Position numbers and translations under genes: made by a program | Source: Pontixanthobacter rizhaonensis | GTDB lineage: Bacteria > Pseudomonadota > Alphaproteobacteria > Sphingomonadales > Sphingomonadaceae | Direction of reading: 5' to 3' | DNA length: 64,000 nucleotides | Assembly (NCBI RefSeq): GCF_012972675.1 | Contig: NZ_JABCRE010000002.1 | Location: 106,001-170,000, forward strand | Shown here: positions 45,329-53,972 of the stretch, piece after piece | Numbering within the stretch: position 1 is the stretch's first letter | How the letters are laid out: each line of letters begins with the position of its first letter | The notes under the pieces: model-generated | The model's database searches: none | What the model saw: only the letters and a program-made list of their open reading frames with translations | Told to the model about the DNA's origin: nothing

Positions 45329-46504
45329 ATGCTCGACAGATTACAACCCCAATCGCCCGATGCGCTTCTTGCGCTGATCAAGCTTTACGCAGCCGACGAC
45401 CGTTCGGATAAAATCGACCTTGGTGTCGGTGTCTATCGAACGAATGATGGCGATACGCCGGTTTTCGCGGCGATTAAGCAGGCAGAACAAAAGCTGGTCG
45501 AAGAACAAGACAGCAAAAGCTATCTTGGGCCAGAGGGGGATCTGGGCTTTGTCCATGCATTGATGCCCTACATTTTCGGCAAAGACGCTACCAAAGGTGG
45601 CCGGATCGAGGGGATGCAAACCCCTGGCGGTACCGGCGCTGTGCGGCTGGCGGTTGCAGTGGCCAAGCAGGCTGGTGTGCATACCGTTCATATGGGCGTG
45701 CCCAGCTGGCCCAATCACGCGCAAATCCTGAATGATGTGGACATTGCTTTCACGCCGTTTGATCATGCCAATGCAGACGGCACTGCGAATGTTGATGCCG
45801 TCTTGGATGTGATCCGCAATGCGCAGGATGGTGATGCGGTGCTGCTTCATGGCTGTTGTCACAACCCGACCGGTATCGATTATTCGAACGCTGATTGGGA
45901 AGCGATTGCGGAGGCTTTGGCGGGTAGCGCAGCATTGCCGATTTTGGATATCGCATATCAGGGTCTTGGCCATGGAATGGACGAAGACGCTTATGGTATT
46001 CGCAAGGTGTTGGATGCTGTTCCCGAAGCGCTGATTGCCTATAGCTGTGACAAGAATTTTGGCATGTACCGCGACCGTGTGGGTGCGCTGTACGTGATGG
46101 CGCAAACCAGCGACCAGCTGCCTCCTGTCTTGTCTAACCTCAATGCTCTGGCCCGTGCCAGCTGGTCGATGCCGCCGGATCACGGCGCCGCCGCCGTCCG
46201 GTTGATCTTGCGCGATAGCGATATGACGCAGGTTTGGCTGGACGAACTGGAAACCATGCGTAACCGGATGCGCGAAGTGCGCGACGCACTTGCAAAAGCA
46301 GGCGATGTTGGCTCCCTTGATCTGCGCCCATTGGGTCAGCAAAATGGCTTGTTCTCCGTATTACCGCTCAGCAAAGATCAAATCCAGGCGCTCCGCGGCG
46401 ATCATGGCATTTACATGGCCGGGTCCGGCCGGATTAATATTGCCGGATTGCATATGGGCAATATTGAGAAGTTCATTGGCGCGTTGGAGGCCGTGACTGG
46501 GTAG
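45329..46504 (+). CDS. Aromatic amino acid/aspartate aminotransferase (class I)
   Basis: A 391-residue PLP enzyme close to TyrB/AspC. Conserved parts are KIDLGVGVYR, TPGGTGAVRLA, HGCCHNPTGID, the PLP lysine in SCDKNFGMYRDRVGAL, and SGRINIAGL near the end. The presence of DRVGAL and the AspC-like spacing support the type I aminotransferase group; substrate preference between aromatic and aspartate is not settled by sequence. 104 bases separate it from the DUF1134 gene; an AT-rich hairpin is visible at 45243-45263. Confidence 0.9.
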   Translation: MLDRLQPQSPDALLALIKLYAADDRSDKIDLGVGVYRTNDGDTPVFAAIKQAEQKLVEEQDSKSYLGPEGDLGFVHALMPYIFGKDATKGGRIEGMQTPGGTGAVRLAVAVAKQAGVHTVHMGVPSWPNHAQILNDVDIAFTPFDHANADGTANVDAVLDVIRNAQDGDAVLLHGCCHNPTGIDYSNADWEAIAEALAGSAALPILDIAYQGLGHGMDEDAYGIRKVLDAVPEALIAYSCDKNFGMYRDRVGALYVMAQTSDQLPPVLSNLNALARASWSMPPDHGAAAVRLILRDSDMTQVWLDELETMRNRMREVRDALAKAGDVGSLDLRPLGQQNGLFSVLPLSKDQIQALRGDHGIYMAGSGRINIAGLHMGNIEKFIGALEAVTG

Positions 46505-46609
46505 GTTTCAGACTATGCTCTGACGTCCCCCCGGTATGAATGCGTCCTGCGGCTGTTGCTTGGTTTGTAAATCCTGTTCTGTGTAGGAAAGATACGGTCC
46601 GGCGGTTTT

Positions 46610-47113
46610 TCAAGACTGTGACTTTCCCGCCGGGGCAGCGCTTTGGATTCCTCGGCGGGAGGCTATTCCTGACATTTTGGCCCATTGCAAAAGCGCAGAA
46701 TTATCAGCTTTCCGGCGCACTCCGGCATAACGACGATACTTCATAATCACAGACCATATCCCGCTAGCCACGCGCCATTCCAGCTCTGCGACTGTGACCT
46801 TTGCAGGCGTTGCAGTGTGACTTTTGCCGCCTTTGGCCGGGCGCATACGATCGCCCATTGCCGCATCCCAAGCCGCGCAAAAGCTGTCCGACCATTTGCG
46901 CCGCCGCAGCCGATAGGCTGTCTCACGCGCCATGCCGACACGCAGCGCGGCAGAGCTGACACAGCGCGTTTCCGCCAAATGTCCGATAAATTCCGCCTGC
47001 CTCAGCGGTGTCCACCCATCAGCCCGCGCCTTGCCCGGCACAGCGTGGAATGGCGGAATACGCTTTTGTCGGGGTGGGGGAGGCGGAGGATGGTGTACCG
47101 GTGGCTGCTTCAT
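46610..47113 (-). CDS. Helix-turn-helix-like hypothetical protein
   Basis: A 167-residue, strongly basic protein. After a Pro/His-rich N-terminus (HHPPPPPPRQK), residues about 33-70 read as GWTPLRQAEFIGHLAE and then CVSSAALRVGMARETAYRLRRR, which fits a helix-turn-helix with the second helix ARETAYRLRRR. The remaining sequence has no recognised domain. This pattern occurs in Sphingomonadales hypotheticals, so I call it real; it stands alone between tyrB-like and ribE genes and could regulate a neighbour. Confidence 0.6.
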   Translation of the reverse strand: MKQPPVHHPPPPPPRQKRIPPFHAVPGKARADGWTPLRQAEFIGHLAETRCVSSAALRVGMARETAYRLRRRKWSDSFCAAWDAAMGDRMRPAKGGKSHTATPAKVTVAELEWRVASGIWSVIMKYRRYAGVRRKADNSALLQWAKMSGIASRRGIQSAAPAGKSQS

Positions 47114-47264
47114 CCTGAATGCTAAGGCAGATTGCGGCGAAGTAGGAAAGGTTGGCCGGGGCCGTCATCGGGAGTAACGGCATATTTTCGGATAGTGCTT
47201 TCAGGCTGCCGAACCACAGACATTCTAACAGTTGGCGGGCCAAGAGTTTGCGCGCCGGCTAGGC

Positions 47265-47882
47265 TTACCCCCGCAGGCTTTCCATCCGTTTCAGATACCG
47301 GGCAAGCACGTCAATCTCCAGGTTGACGGTGCTTCCGGCTGCCAGCTTGCCCAATGTTGTCACCTCCCATGTGTGGGGTATGATGTTGAGAGCGAAGGTG
47401 CAGGATTTGTCCGCGTGATCGGTCACTTCGTTGACCGTCAGCGATACGCCGTCGACTGTGATGGAGCCTTTGGGCGCAATATAGGGGGCGAGTTCAGCAG
47501 GGGCGCGGATTTTCACTTGATGGGATCCGCCAATCTCGGTGGTGCTTTCCACTTCGCCAACCGCATCGACATGGCCGGTAACGATGTGACCGCCCAATTC
47601 ATCGCCCAATTTCAAGGCGCTTTCCAGATTGAGTGATGCACCTGTTTCCCACATTCCGGGGGATGTTTTGGAAACGCTTTCGCCTGAGATATCGACTGCA
47701 AACCACGCATCGCCCGCTGTTCCGCCGCGTTCGACCACTGTCATGCACGCACCGGAACAGGCTATCGAGGCACCGATAGCCATATCGGCCGGGTCAAACG
47801 GACAGCTGACGCGCACGCGCAAATCACCGCGGTTTTCGGTGCTTTCAATCGTGCCAATGGCGGTGACGATACCTGTGAACAT
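47265..47882 (-). CDS. ribE: Riboflavin synthase subunit alpha
   Basis: A 205-residue lumazine-processing enzyme that forms riboflavin from two 6,7-dimethyl-8-ribityllumazine molecules. Two tandem lumazine-binding folds start MFTGIVTAIGTI; features are GASIACSGACMTVVE, GGHIVTGHVDAVGEVES and SLTVNEVTDHADKSCTFALNIIPHTWEVTTLG. The tandem repeat is evident. It is followed on the same strand, upstream in transcription order, by ribD with a 41-base gap. No FMN riboswitch was recognised before either gene. Confidence 0.95.
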   Translation of the reverse strand: MFTGIVTAIGTIESTENRGDLRVRVSCPFDPADMAIGASIACSGACMTVVERGGTAGDAWFAVDISGESVSKTSPGMWETGASLNLESALKLGDELGGHIVTGHVDAVGEVESTTEIGGSHQVKIRAPAELAPYIAPKGSITVDGVSLTVNEVTDHADKSCTFALNIIPHTWEVTTLGKLAAGSTVNLEIDVLARYLKRMESLRG

Positions 47883-47923
47883 GTGACTTCCCTTTGAAGG
47901 CTGATCAGCCTGTTATCGCTCTC

Positions 47924-48868
47924 TTATCTTTGGCGCCCATAGGCTTCGAATGTATCGCTGCCAAGTTGCAGCCGCTGTTCCAGCGCCCACTGATTATGGG
48001 CATCACCCAGCGCGCTAAGGCCGATATCGCCCAACGCTGCCATGCCTTCACCCAGAATGATGGGTGCGCGGTACAGCTCGATCCGGTCCACCAGATCTTC
48101 GCGAAGGAAAGAGGCTGCCGTTTGGCTGCCGCCTTCTACATACAGATATTGCACATCGGCCAAGTCTGCGATTTGTGCCGGTGTATTGATAATGGTCACC
48201 CCGTCAATCGGAACGCCGCGCGTGAGGACAACGCGTTTCGGGCTGCGGCTTTCCAGACCGGGCAAGCGGACATCAAGACGGGGGCGATCGGATCGCCATG
48301 TACCGCCGCCGACCAAAATGGCATCAGCCATGGCCCGGCGGGAATGGACATGCGCGCGCGCGATTTCACCGGTGATCCACTGGCTTTCGCCTGATGGCAT
48401 GGCAATAAAGCCGTCTAGCGAAAGGGCGAGTTTCAACGTCACATGGGGGCGGCCCAGCCGCTGCTTTGTCAGATATCCGGCCAATCCGGTTGCGGCCACT
48501 GCATGGCTAATCTGGTCTACGATTACCCCGGCGCTTCGCAGTATTTCCACTCCATTCCCGGCCGTTCGGGCATCGGGGTCAAGGCACGCGAATACAACGC
48601 GGGCAATACCCGCTTCCGCGATCAAATGGCTGCATGTTGGCCCTCGCTGCGACGGGTGGGCACAGGGTTCCAAAGTGGTGTAAAGTGTCGCCCCGCGTGC
48701 ATCATCGCCAGCCTGATAGAGCGCCATTGCTTCGCCATGCGGGCGACCGCCGGGCTGGGTCCATCCCCGCCCAACCACAATGTTGTTACGGATAATGACA
48801 GCGCCGACGCTGGGGTTCGGGCTGCTGAGCGGGCGTCCTCGCAGGCCCAAATGGGCTGCGGCGGCCAT
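47924..48868 (-). CDS. ribD: Bifunctional diaminohydroxyphosphoribosylaminopyrimidine deaminase/5-amino-6-(5-phosphoribosylamino)uracil reductase RibD
   Basis: RibD carries out the deaminase and reductase steps early in riboflavin synthesis. The deaminase domain shows zinc motifs HGEAMAL and EPCAHPSQRGPTCSHLI; the reductase domain follows (VTLKLALSLDGFIAMPSGESQWITG, YLYVEGGSQTAASFL). From the ATG at 48868 the protein has 314 aa, but the usual N-terminal eight or so residues before the WMAAAA motif would be missing; the reading frame is open upstream, with a TTG near 48901 the nearest other candidate. Start is therefore uncertain. Next gene upstream overlaps or abuts it. Confidence 0.88.
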   Translation of the reverse strand: MAAAAHLGLRGRPLSSPNPSVGAVIIRNNIVVGRGWTQPGGRPHGEAMALYQAGDDARGATLYTTLEPCAHPSQRGPTCSHLIAEAGIARVVFACLDPDARTAGNGVEILRSAGVIVDQISHAVAATGLAGYLTKQRLGRPHVTLKLALSLDGFIAMPSGESQWITGEIARAHVHSRRAMADAILVGGGTWRSDRPRLDVRLPGLESRSPKRVVLTRGVPIDGVTIINTPAQIADLADVQYLYVEGGSQTAASFLREDLVDRIELYRAPIILGEGMAALGDIGLSALGDAHNQWALEQRLQLGSDTFEAYGRQR

Positions 48869-48878
48869 CCAGTCGGAA

Positions 48879-49433
48879 TCATTCGGCAGCTTCGGGTGCC
48901 TCAATTTCAGCAGCAGTTTCAGCCGCAGCTTCTGTACTGGTACCAGCTTCCGCTGCGGCAATTTGTTCCTCGGCCTGACGCAGCACATCTTCAGGAATGT
49001 CCGAGACCCGTCCGCGCATCACATCCCGCACGCGCTGGCGTTCTTCAGCTTCGGCTTGGCGTTCAAGCGCTGCCTGACGTTCGATTTCTTCGACATCCAT
49101 GCCGCTCACTTCGCCCAGCGTCCGGTACAATTCGCGCTTGCGCTCTTCCCGTTCTGCCAAAATCTGTTCCAGCTGATCATTGCGGCGCTGGTTTTCGATA
49201 TTGGAGGCGAGAATTTCTGCATCAGTGCGGCCCGGAGCGAAGCTGACAATGTAATCAACCTCTGGCCGGGGAGGCGGGCCTTTGGCACCTTCCCGCGTGA
49301 ACATGAACAGCAGGGTAAATGTCATCAACATAGAGATCGCCAGAATATGCCAGCGATAGGGGTTGGGGCGGCTGAATTCGTGAACGAAATCCGATACGCC
49401 TGCCTTGGGGTTGAATCTGCTAAAAAATCCCAT
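48879..49433 (-). CDS. Single-span coiled-coil protein of unknown function
   Basis: A 184-residue protein. A cytoplasmic N-terminus of about 28 residues is followed by one membrane helix (HILAISMLMTFTLLFMF) and a periplasmic part of about 130 residues that is mostly charged helix (NQRRNDQLEQILAEREERKRELYR) with an Ala/Glu tail. It looks like a small envelope scaffold. I recognise no family. Its stop is ten bases before the ribD ATG, so both may form one transcript. Confidence 0.65.
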   Translation of the reverse strand: MGFFSRFNPKAGVSDFVHEFSRPNPYRWHILAISMLMTFTLLFMFTREGAKGPPPRPEVDYIVSFAPGRTDAEILASNIENQRRNDQLEQILAEREERKRELYRTLGEVSGMDVEEIERQAALERQAEAEERQRVRDVMRGRVSDIPEDVLRQAEEQIAAAEAGTSTEAAAETAAEIEAPEAAE

Positions 49434-49520
49434 GCTGGGAAGATAGTGCCATAGCGCCGCTTTCGCCAGCGATTTTGCCGGTTACCCAGTTATCTTCCGG
49501 CGATCTTACTGTGATTGGGC

Positions 49521-50255
49521 CTATCCGAAATACTGATACAGTGTGCGGCCATCGGTTTTTAGCCAGCGGTTTGCTGTCTCGATCGGTTCTTCAAAGATAT
49601 CACCGAGCAATGCGTGAAACGCCGGGCTGTGGTCGAAATGGACCAGATGCGCGACTTCATGTGCGACGACCGAACGGCGCACAAAATCAGGTGCCATGAT
49701 CAGCCGCCAGTTAATCCGGACAGTGCCGGATGAAGAACAGCTGCCCCAACGGCGCTGGGCTCGCGACAATCGAATAGGCGGCGTGCCGACACCCGCAACA
49801 CAGCAATAATGGGCGAGGTCCGCTGCCATCAGCGGTTGAGCCTCCGTTCGTAGCCATTTCTCCAGCCGGGGTTTCAGGCTTTCCTGCGCGCCGCCAATAA
49901 TGATCTGTCCATCATCCACCACGGGTGTACGGCGGGCGGTTTCATCCCAGACAATCTCCAGCTCTGATCCGCGAAATGGCAATATCGTGCCATGTTCTGG
50001 CTGGGCGGCGTCTGCAACATTGCCCAATTGCCGTTCAAGCCAGCCCATCCGGGATTGTGCAAATGCAAGCGCATCCCGCGATTGCCCCCATCGCGGCATG
50101 GTTATGCGTATTTCGCTGCCATCAGGGGCCAGCCGCATAACGAGTTTTTTGGCCGTCGGATGCCGTTTGATCGCCAGTGGCAAGGTCTTGCCCGCGACAT
50201 CAATCACCGGATCGGCAACATTAGGGCGAAGCCAACTGGTCACACATCGTCCCAA
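49521..50255 (-). CDS. YgjP-like zinc metallopeptidase (M48-related, DUF45)
   Basis: A 244-residue protein with the zinc motif HEVAH (VVAHEVAHLVHFDHSPAFH), a second His downstream, and the RAQRRWGSCSSSGTVRINWRL stretch that defines the YgjP/DUF45 group. N-terminal half forms a beta domain (IDVAGKTLPLAIKRHPTAKKL). No signal peptide. It overlaps the YcgN gene by 16 bases (stop 50240 against start 50255). The peptide target is unknown. Confidence 0.85.
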   Translation of the reverse strand: MGRCVTSWLRPNVADPVIDVAGKTLPLAIKRHPTAKKLVMRLAPDGSEIRITMPRWGQSRDALAFAQSRMGWLERQLGNVADAAQPEHGTILPFRGSELEIVWDETARRTPVVDDGQIIIGGAQESLKPRLEKWLRTEAQPLMAADLAHYCCVAGVGTPPIRLSRAQRRWGSCSSSGTVRINWRLIMAPDFVRRSVVAHEVAHLVHFDHSPAFHALLGDIFEEPIETANRWLKTDGRTLYQYFG

Positions 50256-50683
50256 TCGACCAGATGATGTTCTAAGGGCCCCGCATCGGTTTCACTGATC
50301 ACTCTGCCAGCGACGGATATGCCGGCCCGGACCACGCTGTCGCGGTCACCGGATAGCAAATAGTGCCAGTCCTCCAGCGGTTTACCTTCCGAGCGAAGCC
50401 TGTACGCGCAGCTGCCCGGCAACCACGCGACACTTTCCACGATGCGCAATGTCAGCCGCATACAATCAGGCACAAAGGCTTTGCGGTTGCGATAGTCTTT
50501 GCACTGCGCCGTTTGTGTATCGAGCAGCTTGCACGACACATTGGTGCCATCGATGGCGCCTGTCTCTTCATCTTCAATCTTGTGCAGGCAGCACTTGCCG
50601 CATCCGTCGCACAATGCCTCCCACTCGGCGCGGTCCAATTGCGCAAGCGGTAGTTCCCAGAATTTGTCCCTCACCGCACCCAC
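50240..50683 (-). CDS. YcgN family cysteine cluster protein (UPF0260)
   Basis: A 147-residue protein with a Cys cluster typical of the family: CDGCGKCCLHK near residue 28, then CKLLDTQTAQCKDY and DCMRLT, which could bind iron-sulphur or zinc. No biochemical role is known. It overlaps the SCO gene by 13 bases upstream, so all three (SCO, YcgN, YgjP-like) probably share an operon. Confidence 0.9.
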   Translation of the reverse strand: MGAVRDKFWELPLAQLDRAEWEALCDGCGKCCLHKIEDEETGAIDGTNVSCKLLDTQTAQCKDYRNRKAFVPDCMRLTLRIVESVAWLPGSCAYRLRSEGKPLEDWHYLLSGDRDSVVRAGISVAGRVISETDAGPLEHHLVDWDDV

Positions 50684-51291
50684 TTTGCAAGTTCAGCTGC
50701 GACGGCTTCCGGCCCCTGATCTGTCGGCAGAGTGGCGAGTGGATCGCCGGTTGGACCAAACAAATATACAATATTGGAATGATCCATCAGATATCCGCCG
50801 CCAGGCTGATCTTCGCCGCGGGAATAAAACACTTTGAAATGGTCTGCGGCCTGTTTGATTTGTTCCGGCGTACCGGTCAGGCCGATAATGTCATCGGAAA
50901 AGGCGCTGGTGAACTGGCCCAAAACTTCTGGCGTATCGCGTTCTGGATCGATCGAGATGAACATCGGTTGGATCGTTTTGGCGAGTTCAGGATGTGTTTT
51001 CTGGTATTGCGCCAAGCCACCGGCGATCCGGCTCATATCGGTCGGGCAGATATCGGGGCAGTAGGCAAAGCCGAAATACACAATCCGGAATTTCCCGCTA
51101 AAGTCTGCCCACCGGACCGTTTCGCCTGCGCTGCTTGTTAATTCAAACGGGCCGCCAATGTCAGCGCCCGCCAGCGGTGCTTCGGTAAGCGGTGGTTGCG
51201 GTGCCCCAGCGGCAAAATTACAGCTTGCGAGCAAGGTGGCTGCGGCGAAGGCAAATAGGGTGGATCGGATCATCATAGCGCTCAGGTTCAT
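50671..51291 (-). CDS. SCO family copper chaperone lipoprotein
   Basis: A 206-residue thioredoxin-fold protein of the SCO1/SenC group. The N-terminus has a signal peptide and lipobox LLASC; the copper/redox motif is CPDIC (YFGFAYCPDICPTDM), with the partner His in YLMDHSN. SCO proteins help copper insertion in cytochrome oxidase CuA. ATG 51291 and an internal ATG at 51273 are both usable. With ccoI at the window start, it is one of several oxidase-assembly genes here. Confidence 0.9.
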   Translation of the reverse strand: MNLSAMMIRSTLFAFAAATLLASCNFAAGAPQPPLTEAPLAGADIGGPFELTSSAGETVRWADFSGKFRIVYFGFAYCPDICPTDMSRIAGGLAQYQKTHPELAKTIQPMFISIDPERDTPEVLGQFTSAFSDDIIGLTGTPEQIKQAADHFKVFYSRGEDQPGGGYLMDHSNIVYLFGPTGDPLATLPTDQGPEAVAAELAKWVR

Positions 51292-51362
51292 GCTCTGCTA
51301 ATTGGGGTTCTGCAAGGGGATGATTCCCTCAGTGTCACATAGTTATGTATTGGAGAATGAAA

Positions 51363-51980
51363 ATGGCCAGTGCCGTTTTCCCGAAGTTTGTTCTGGCGCT
51401 TGGGTTGGCGTTCAGCGTTGCTGCGCCTGTGAGTGCACAGTTTTATTCAGATGGATATAATTTCCTCAAGGCAATTCGTGACCGTGATGGTGAGGCAGTA
51501 ACCAAAGTACTGAATGAGCCCGGTACCGTTGTCGTGAATACCCGGGATATTACTACGGGTGAGACGGCGTTGCACATCGTGACGGCGCGGCGCGACGTAG
51601 CCTGGGTCAAGTTTCTTGCGCAAAAAGGGGCCAACCCGAATATTCGCGATAAGGAAGGCAATACACCGCTGCAAATCGCGGCGTCACTCGGTTTCATTGA
51701 TGGCGTGGAGGCGTTGCTGAAGGCCGGGGCCAATGTTGATGACAACAATATTGCCGGTGAAACGCCGCTGATATCGGCGGTTCATAAGCGCGATGTTGGA
51801 ATGGTGCGGTTGCTGTTGGCGAATAATGCCAATCCGGACCGTAATGACAATTCCGGACGCTCGGCGCGCGATTACGTTGAACTGCTGAGCGGGAACGGCT
51901 TGCTGTTGAGCGAGTTTACCAAAGCAGACGAGGAACGTGCCGCGTCAGACTCCGGAGTGACTTATGGGCCGAGTTTCTAA
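51363..51980 (+). CDS. Secreted ankyrin-repeat protein
   Basis: A 205-residue protein with a signal peptide (AAPVSA-QF) and four ankyrin-like repeats between about residues 35 and 175 (TGETALHIVTARRDVAWVKFL, EGNTPLQIAASLGFIDGVEALLKAGANVD, AGETPLISAVHKRDVGMVRLLLANNANPD, NSGRSARDYVELL). Periplasmic protein binding is likely; partner unknown. The start at 51363 is seven bases after GGAG and is preferred over 51357 or 51345. COQ9 follows after three bases. Confidence 0.87.
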   Translation: MASAVFPKFVLALGLAFSVAAPVSAQFYSDGYNFLKAIRDRDGEAVTKVLNEPGTVVVNTRDITTGETALHIVTARRDVAWVKFLAQKGANPNIRDKEGNTPLQIAASLGFIDGVEALLKAGANVDDNNIAGETPLISAVHKRDVGMVRLLLANNANPDRNDNSGRSARDYVELLSGNGLLLSEFTKADEERAASDSGVTYGPSF

Positions 51981-51983
51981 GTA

Positions 51984-52640
51984 ATGGATGCGAATGATTT
52001 GACGCTGGACGAGCTGCGGATCGCTTTGGCACCCTCATTGGCAGATGCTGCCATCTTTGACGGATGGACCGATGAAGCGGTTATCCAAGCAGCCGAAATG
52101 TTCGGCGCTGACCCGGATGTAGCGCGGCTTGCCTATCCCGGCGGCGCAATGGATATGATTGGCGCCTGGATAGAATCAGTCGATGTTAAAATGGCTGAGG
52201 AACTAACCGCGCAGCAGCTAGCGGCCATGCCCATTCGCGAACGAATTCGCGTGTTGGTACAGTTCCGTCTTGACGCGATTGATGGACAGGAAGAAGCGCT
52301 GAAACGGGCAACGGCGATCATGGCAATGCCGCAGAATGCAGCCGCATCTATGAAGCGCGCATGGACGACAGCCGATCTGATGTGGCGGCTGGCTGGTGAT
52401 ACAGCAACGGATTACAACCATTACACCAAACGGACTATTCTGGCTGGGCTATACGCGGCTACGCTGGCGTCATTTGCTGATGATATGAGCGAGGATAAAG
52501 AGCAGACGAAAGCGTTTCTGGCCCGCCGTATCGAAGGCGTGATGAAGTTTGAAAAAGTGAAAGCCAAATGGCTTAATCCGGATCGAGAGAGTTTCAGCGT
52601 CACACGCTTTCTGGGAAGATTGCGTTACTCTGCACGATAA
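51984..52640 (+). CDS. COQ9 family protein (ubiquinone synthesis)
   Basis: A 218-residue, largely helical protein of the COQ9 family, which binds lipids and delivers intermediates to the ubiquinone hydroxylase COQ7. Signature parts are DGWTDEAVIQAAEMFGADPDVARLAYPGG, IRERIRVLVQFRLDA, DTATDYNHYTKRTILAGLYAATLA and FEKVKAKW. It is a marker of alphaproteobacteria and mitochondria. It follows the ankyrin gene by three bases. Confidence 0.92.
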   Translation: MDANDLTLDELRIALAPSLADAAIFDGWTDEAVIQAAEMFGADPDVARLAYPGGAMDMIGAWIESVDVKMAEELTAQQLAAMPIRERIRVLVQFRLDAIDGQEEALKRATAIMAMPQNAAASMKRAWTTADLMWRLAGDTATDYNHYTKRTILAGLYAATLASFADDMSEDKEQTKAFLARRIEGVMKFEKVKAKWLNPDRESFSVTRFLGRLRYSAR

Positions 52641-52860
52641 AGCGCAAGATAGTCCGCACACCAGCAATTCGCAGCATTGCCAAGATGGTCCCTGCCTTAC
52701 AAATTCAAAGAGTTCCAACTCCCCTGAACGGCCAATACTGCCGCGATTCAGGCAGATCTTTGGGTCTATGATCTGAGGATATGTGGAAAGGGCGGGGTAG
52801 GGCTAGCGACTCTTCTGCGCATTCGATAAGCCCGCTGCATAATCAAAAGGGATTCGAGAC

Positions 52861-53418
52861 ATGGCTGGCAGCCTCAATAAAGTAATGATCATCGGCAATT
52901 TGGGTGCTGATCCAGAAGTGCGCAGCTTCCAAAATGGCGGCAAAGTCTGCAATTTGCGGATCGCCACATCTGAACAATGGAAAGATCGCAATTCGGGCGA
53001 ACGCCAAGAGCGCACCGAATGGCACACCGTCGCCATTTTTTCGGAAGGTCTGGTCAATGTCGCGGAACGCTTCCTGCGCAAAGGCAGCAAAGTGTTTATT
53101 GAAGGCCAGCTGCAAACGCGCAAATGGCAGGATCAGCAAGGCAATGACCGCTATTCAACCGAAGTCGTTCTGCGCGGCTATAACGGCACGTTGACCATGC
53201 TGGATGGTCCCGGTGGTCAGGGCGGTGGTCAAGGTGGGGGCCAAGGCGGTGGTGGTGGCCAAGGTGGCGGCTGGAACCAAGGCGGCGGCAGCTCTGGTGG
53301 CAGTTCATCGGGCGGTGGCTGGAATCAGGGCGGTGGCGGCCAAGGCGGCGGTTCTGGCGGCGGGACGTCAGGCGGCGGCTCCAACTATGATGATCTGGAT
53401 GATGATATTCCGTTTTGA
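52861..53418 (+). CDS. ssb: Single-stranded DNA-binding protein
   Basis: A 185-residue SSB. The OB-fold begins [21 protein letters not shown] and holds [35 protein letters not shown]. Residues about 118-176 form a Gly/Gln-rich linker made of GGQGGG-like units (53205-53385 in DNA). The C-terminal tip DDDIPF is the protein-interaction motif. The 220-bp gap before it holds the promoter, but I saw no clear LexA box. Confidence 0.96.
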   Translation: MAGSLNKVMIIGNLGADPEVRSFQNGGKVCNLRIATSEQWKDRNSGERQERTEWHTVAIFSEGLVNVAERFLRKGSKVFIEGQLQTRKWQDQQGNDRYSTEVVLRGYNGTLTMLDGPGGQGGGQGGGQGGGGGQGGGWNQGGGSSGGSSSGGGWNQGGGGQGGGSGGGTSGGGSNYDDLDDDIPF

Positions 53419-53425
53419 TCAATAA

Positions 53426-53443
53426 GGGGCTGGAAAATGCCCC
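53426..53443 (+). terminator. Hairpin terminator after ssb
   Basis: GGGGC at 53426-53430 pairs with GCCCC at 53439-53443; a second hairpin (CGGCTG/CAGCCG, 53443-53460) overlaps the convergent DUF177 stop. No strong T tract is seen. Confidence 0.5.
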
Positions 53444-53453
53444 GGCTGGTTGA

Positions 53454-53972
53454 TCAGCCGCGTTTCAACCCGGCCAGCAATTCTGCCAATGGCCCGTCTT
53501 GCTGGCCTTCGGTCTGGATATTCTTCGATTTTCGCGCTGCATTGGCATTTGGACCAGTGGCGTAAGGATCAATCGCTAGGCCAAGGCTCTGTGCGATTGC
53601 TTCGCCCAAATCGAATGTATCGCCTTCATATTCCAATTCATCACAATCCTCGGCTGTGAGTTCCACTTCATCGTCCGGTTGCCAATCGGTGCGGGTGGGT
53701 ACGAAGCGCAGTTCGATAGGTTCTTGATGCAATACCGGAAAGTCGTCGCCCGATAATGCGCAGCTTTGTGTCCACTCCGCGTCAAGCGTACCCTGTGCCG
53801 ATATGATGTCTCCATCGCGGATCAAATCGACAATGGCGTGGACTTTCTCCACGCTGGAAAGGTCAAATCGCTTGGCCAATGCGCTGCACTCATCGGGTGA
53901 AGCGGTTACCGTATAGGGTTCGCTGGCAATCGATTTAATTTTGATTGGCCGGGGCAACTCACTGTCGATCAT
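53454..53972 (-). CDS. DUF177/YceD family protein
   Basis: A 172-residue protein with a DUF177 pattern: an acidic beta-rich domain containing AEWTQSCALSGDDFPVL (Cys), then ELTAEDCDELEYEGDTFDLGEAIAQSLGLAIDPY. The family is often linked to rpmF and 23S rRNA maturation, but rpmF is not adjacent. It starts four bases inside the end of the ubiquinol-cytochrome c chaperone gene, so they are one operon. Confidence 0.88.
   Translation of the reverse strand: MIDSELPRPIKIKSIASEPYTVTASPDECSALAKRFDLSSVEKVHAIVDLIRDGDIISAQGTLDAEWTQSCALSGDDFPVLHQEPIELRFVPTRTDWQPDDEVELTAEDCDELEYEGDTFDLGEAIAQSLGLAIDPYATGPNANAARKSKNIQTEGQQDGPLAELLAGLKRG

Noticed and set aside
44131..45381. Minus-strand reading frame of 416 residues opposite the DUF1134 gene
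   Set aside because: It is antisense to a signal-peptide protein with a family core, has a Cys-rich, non-protein-like composition and runs into tRNA-Ser.
45341..46342. Minus-strand reading frame of 333 residues opposite the aminotransferase
   Set aside because: The plus strand carries the PLP lysine motif; the opposite frame shows no domain.
47114..47264. FMN riboswitch near the riboflavin genes
   Set aside because: This stretch lies downstream of ribE, and no FMN-element consensus was recognised before ribE or ribD on the transcribed strand.
52641..52860. LexA-type operator before ssb
   Set aside because: Only a loose GTTC/GAAC pair is seen; the alphaproteobacterial GTTC-N7-GTTC spacing is absent.
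53205..53400. Repeat-rich stretch in ssb
   Set aside because: It is the Gly/Gln linker of SSB and encodes protein; it is not a mobile or CRISPR repeat.
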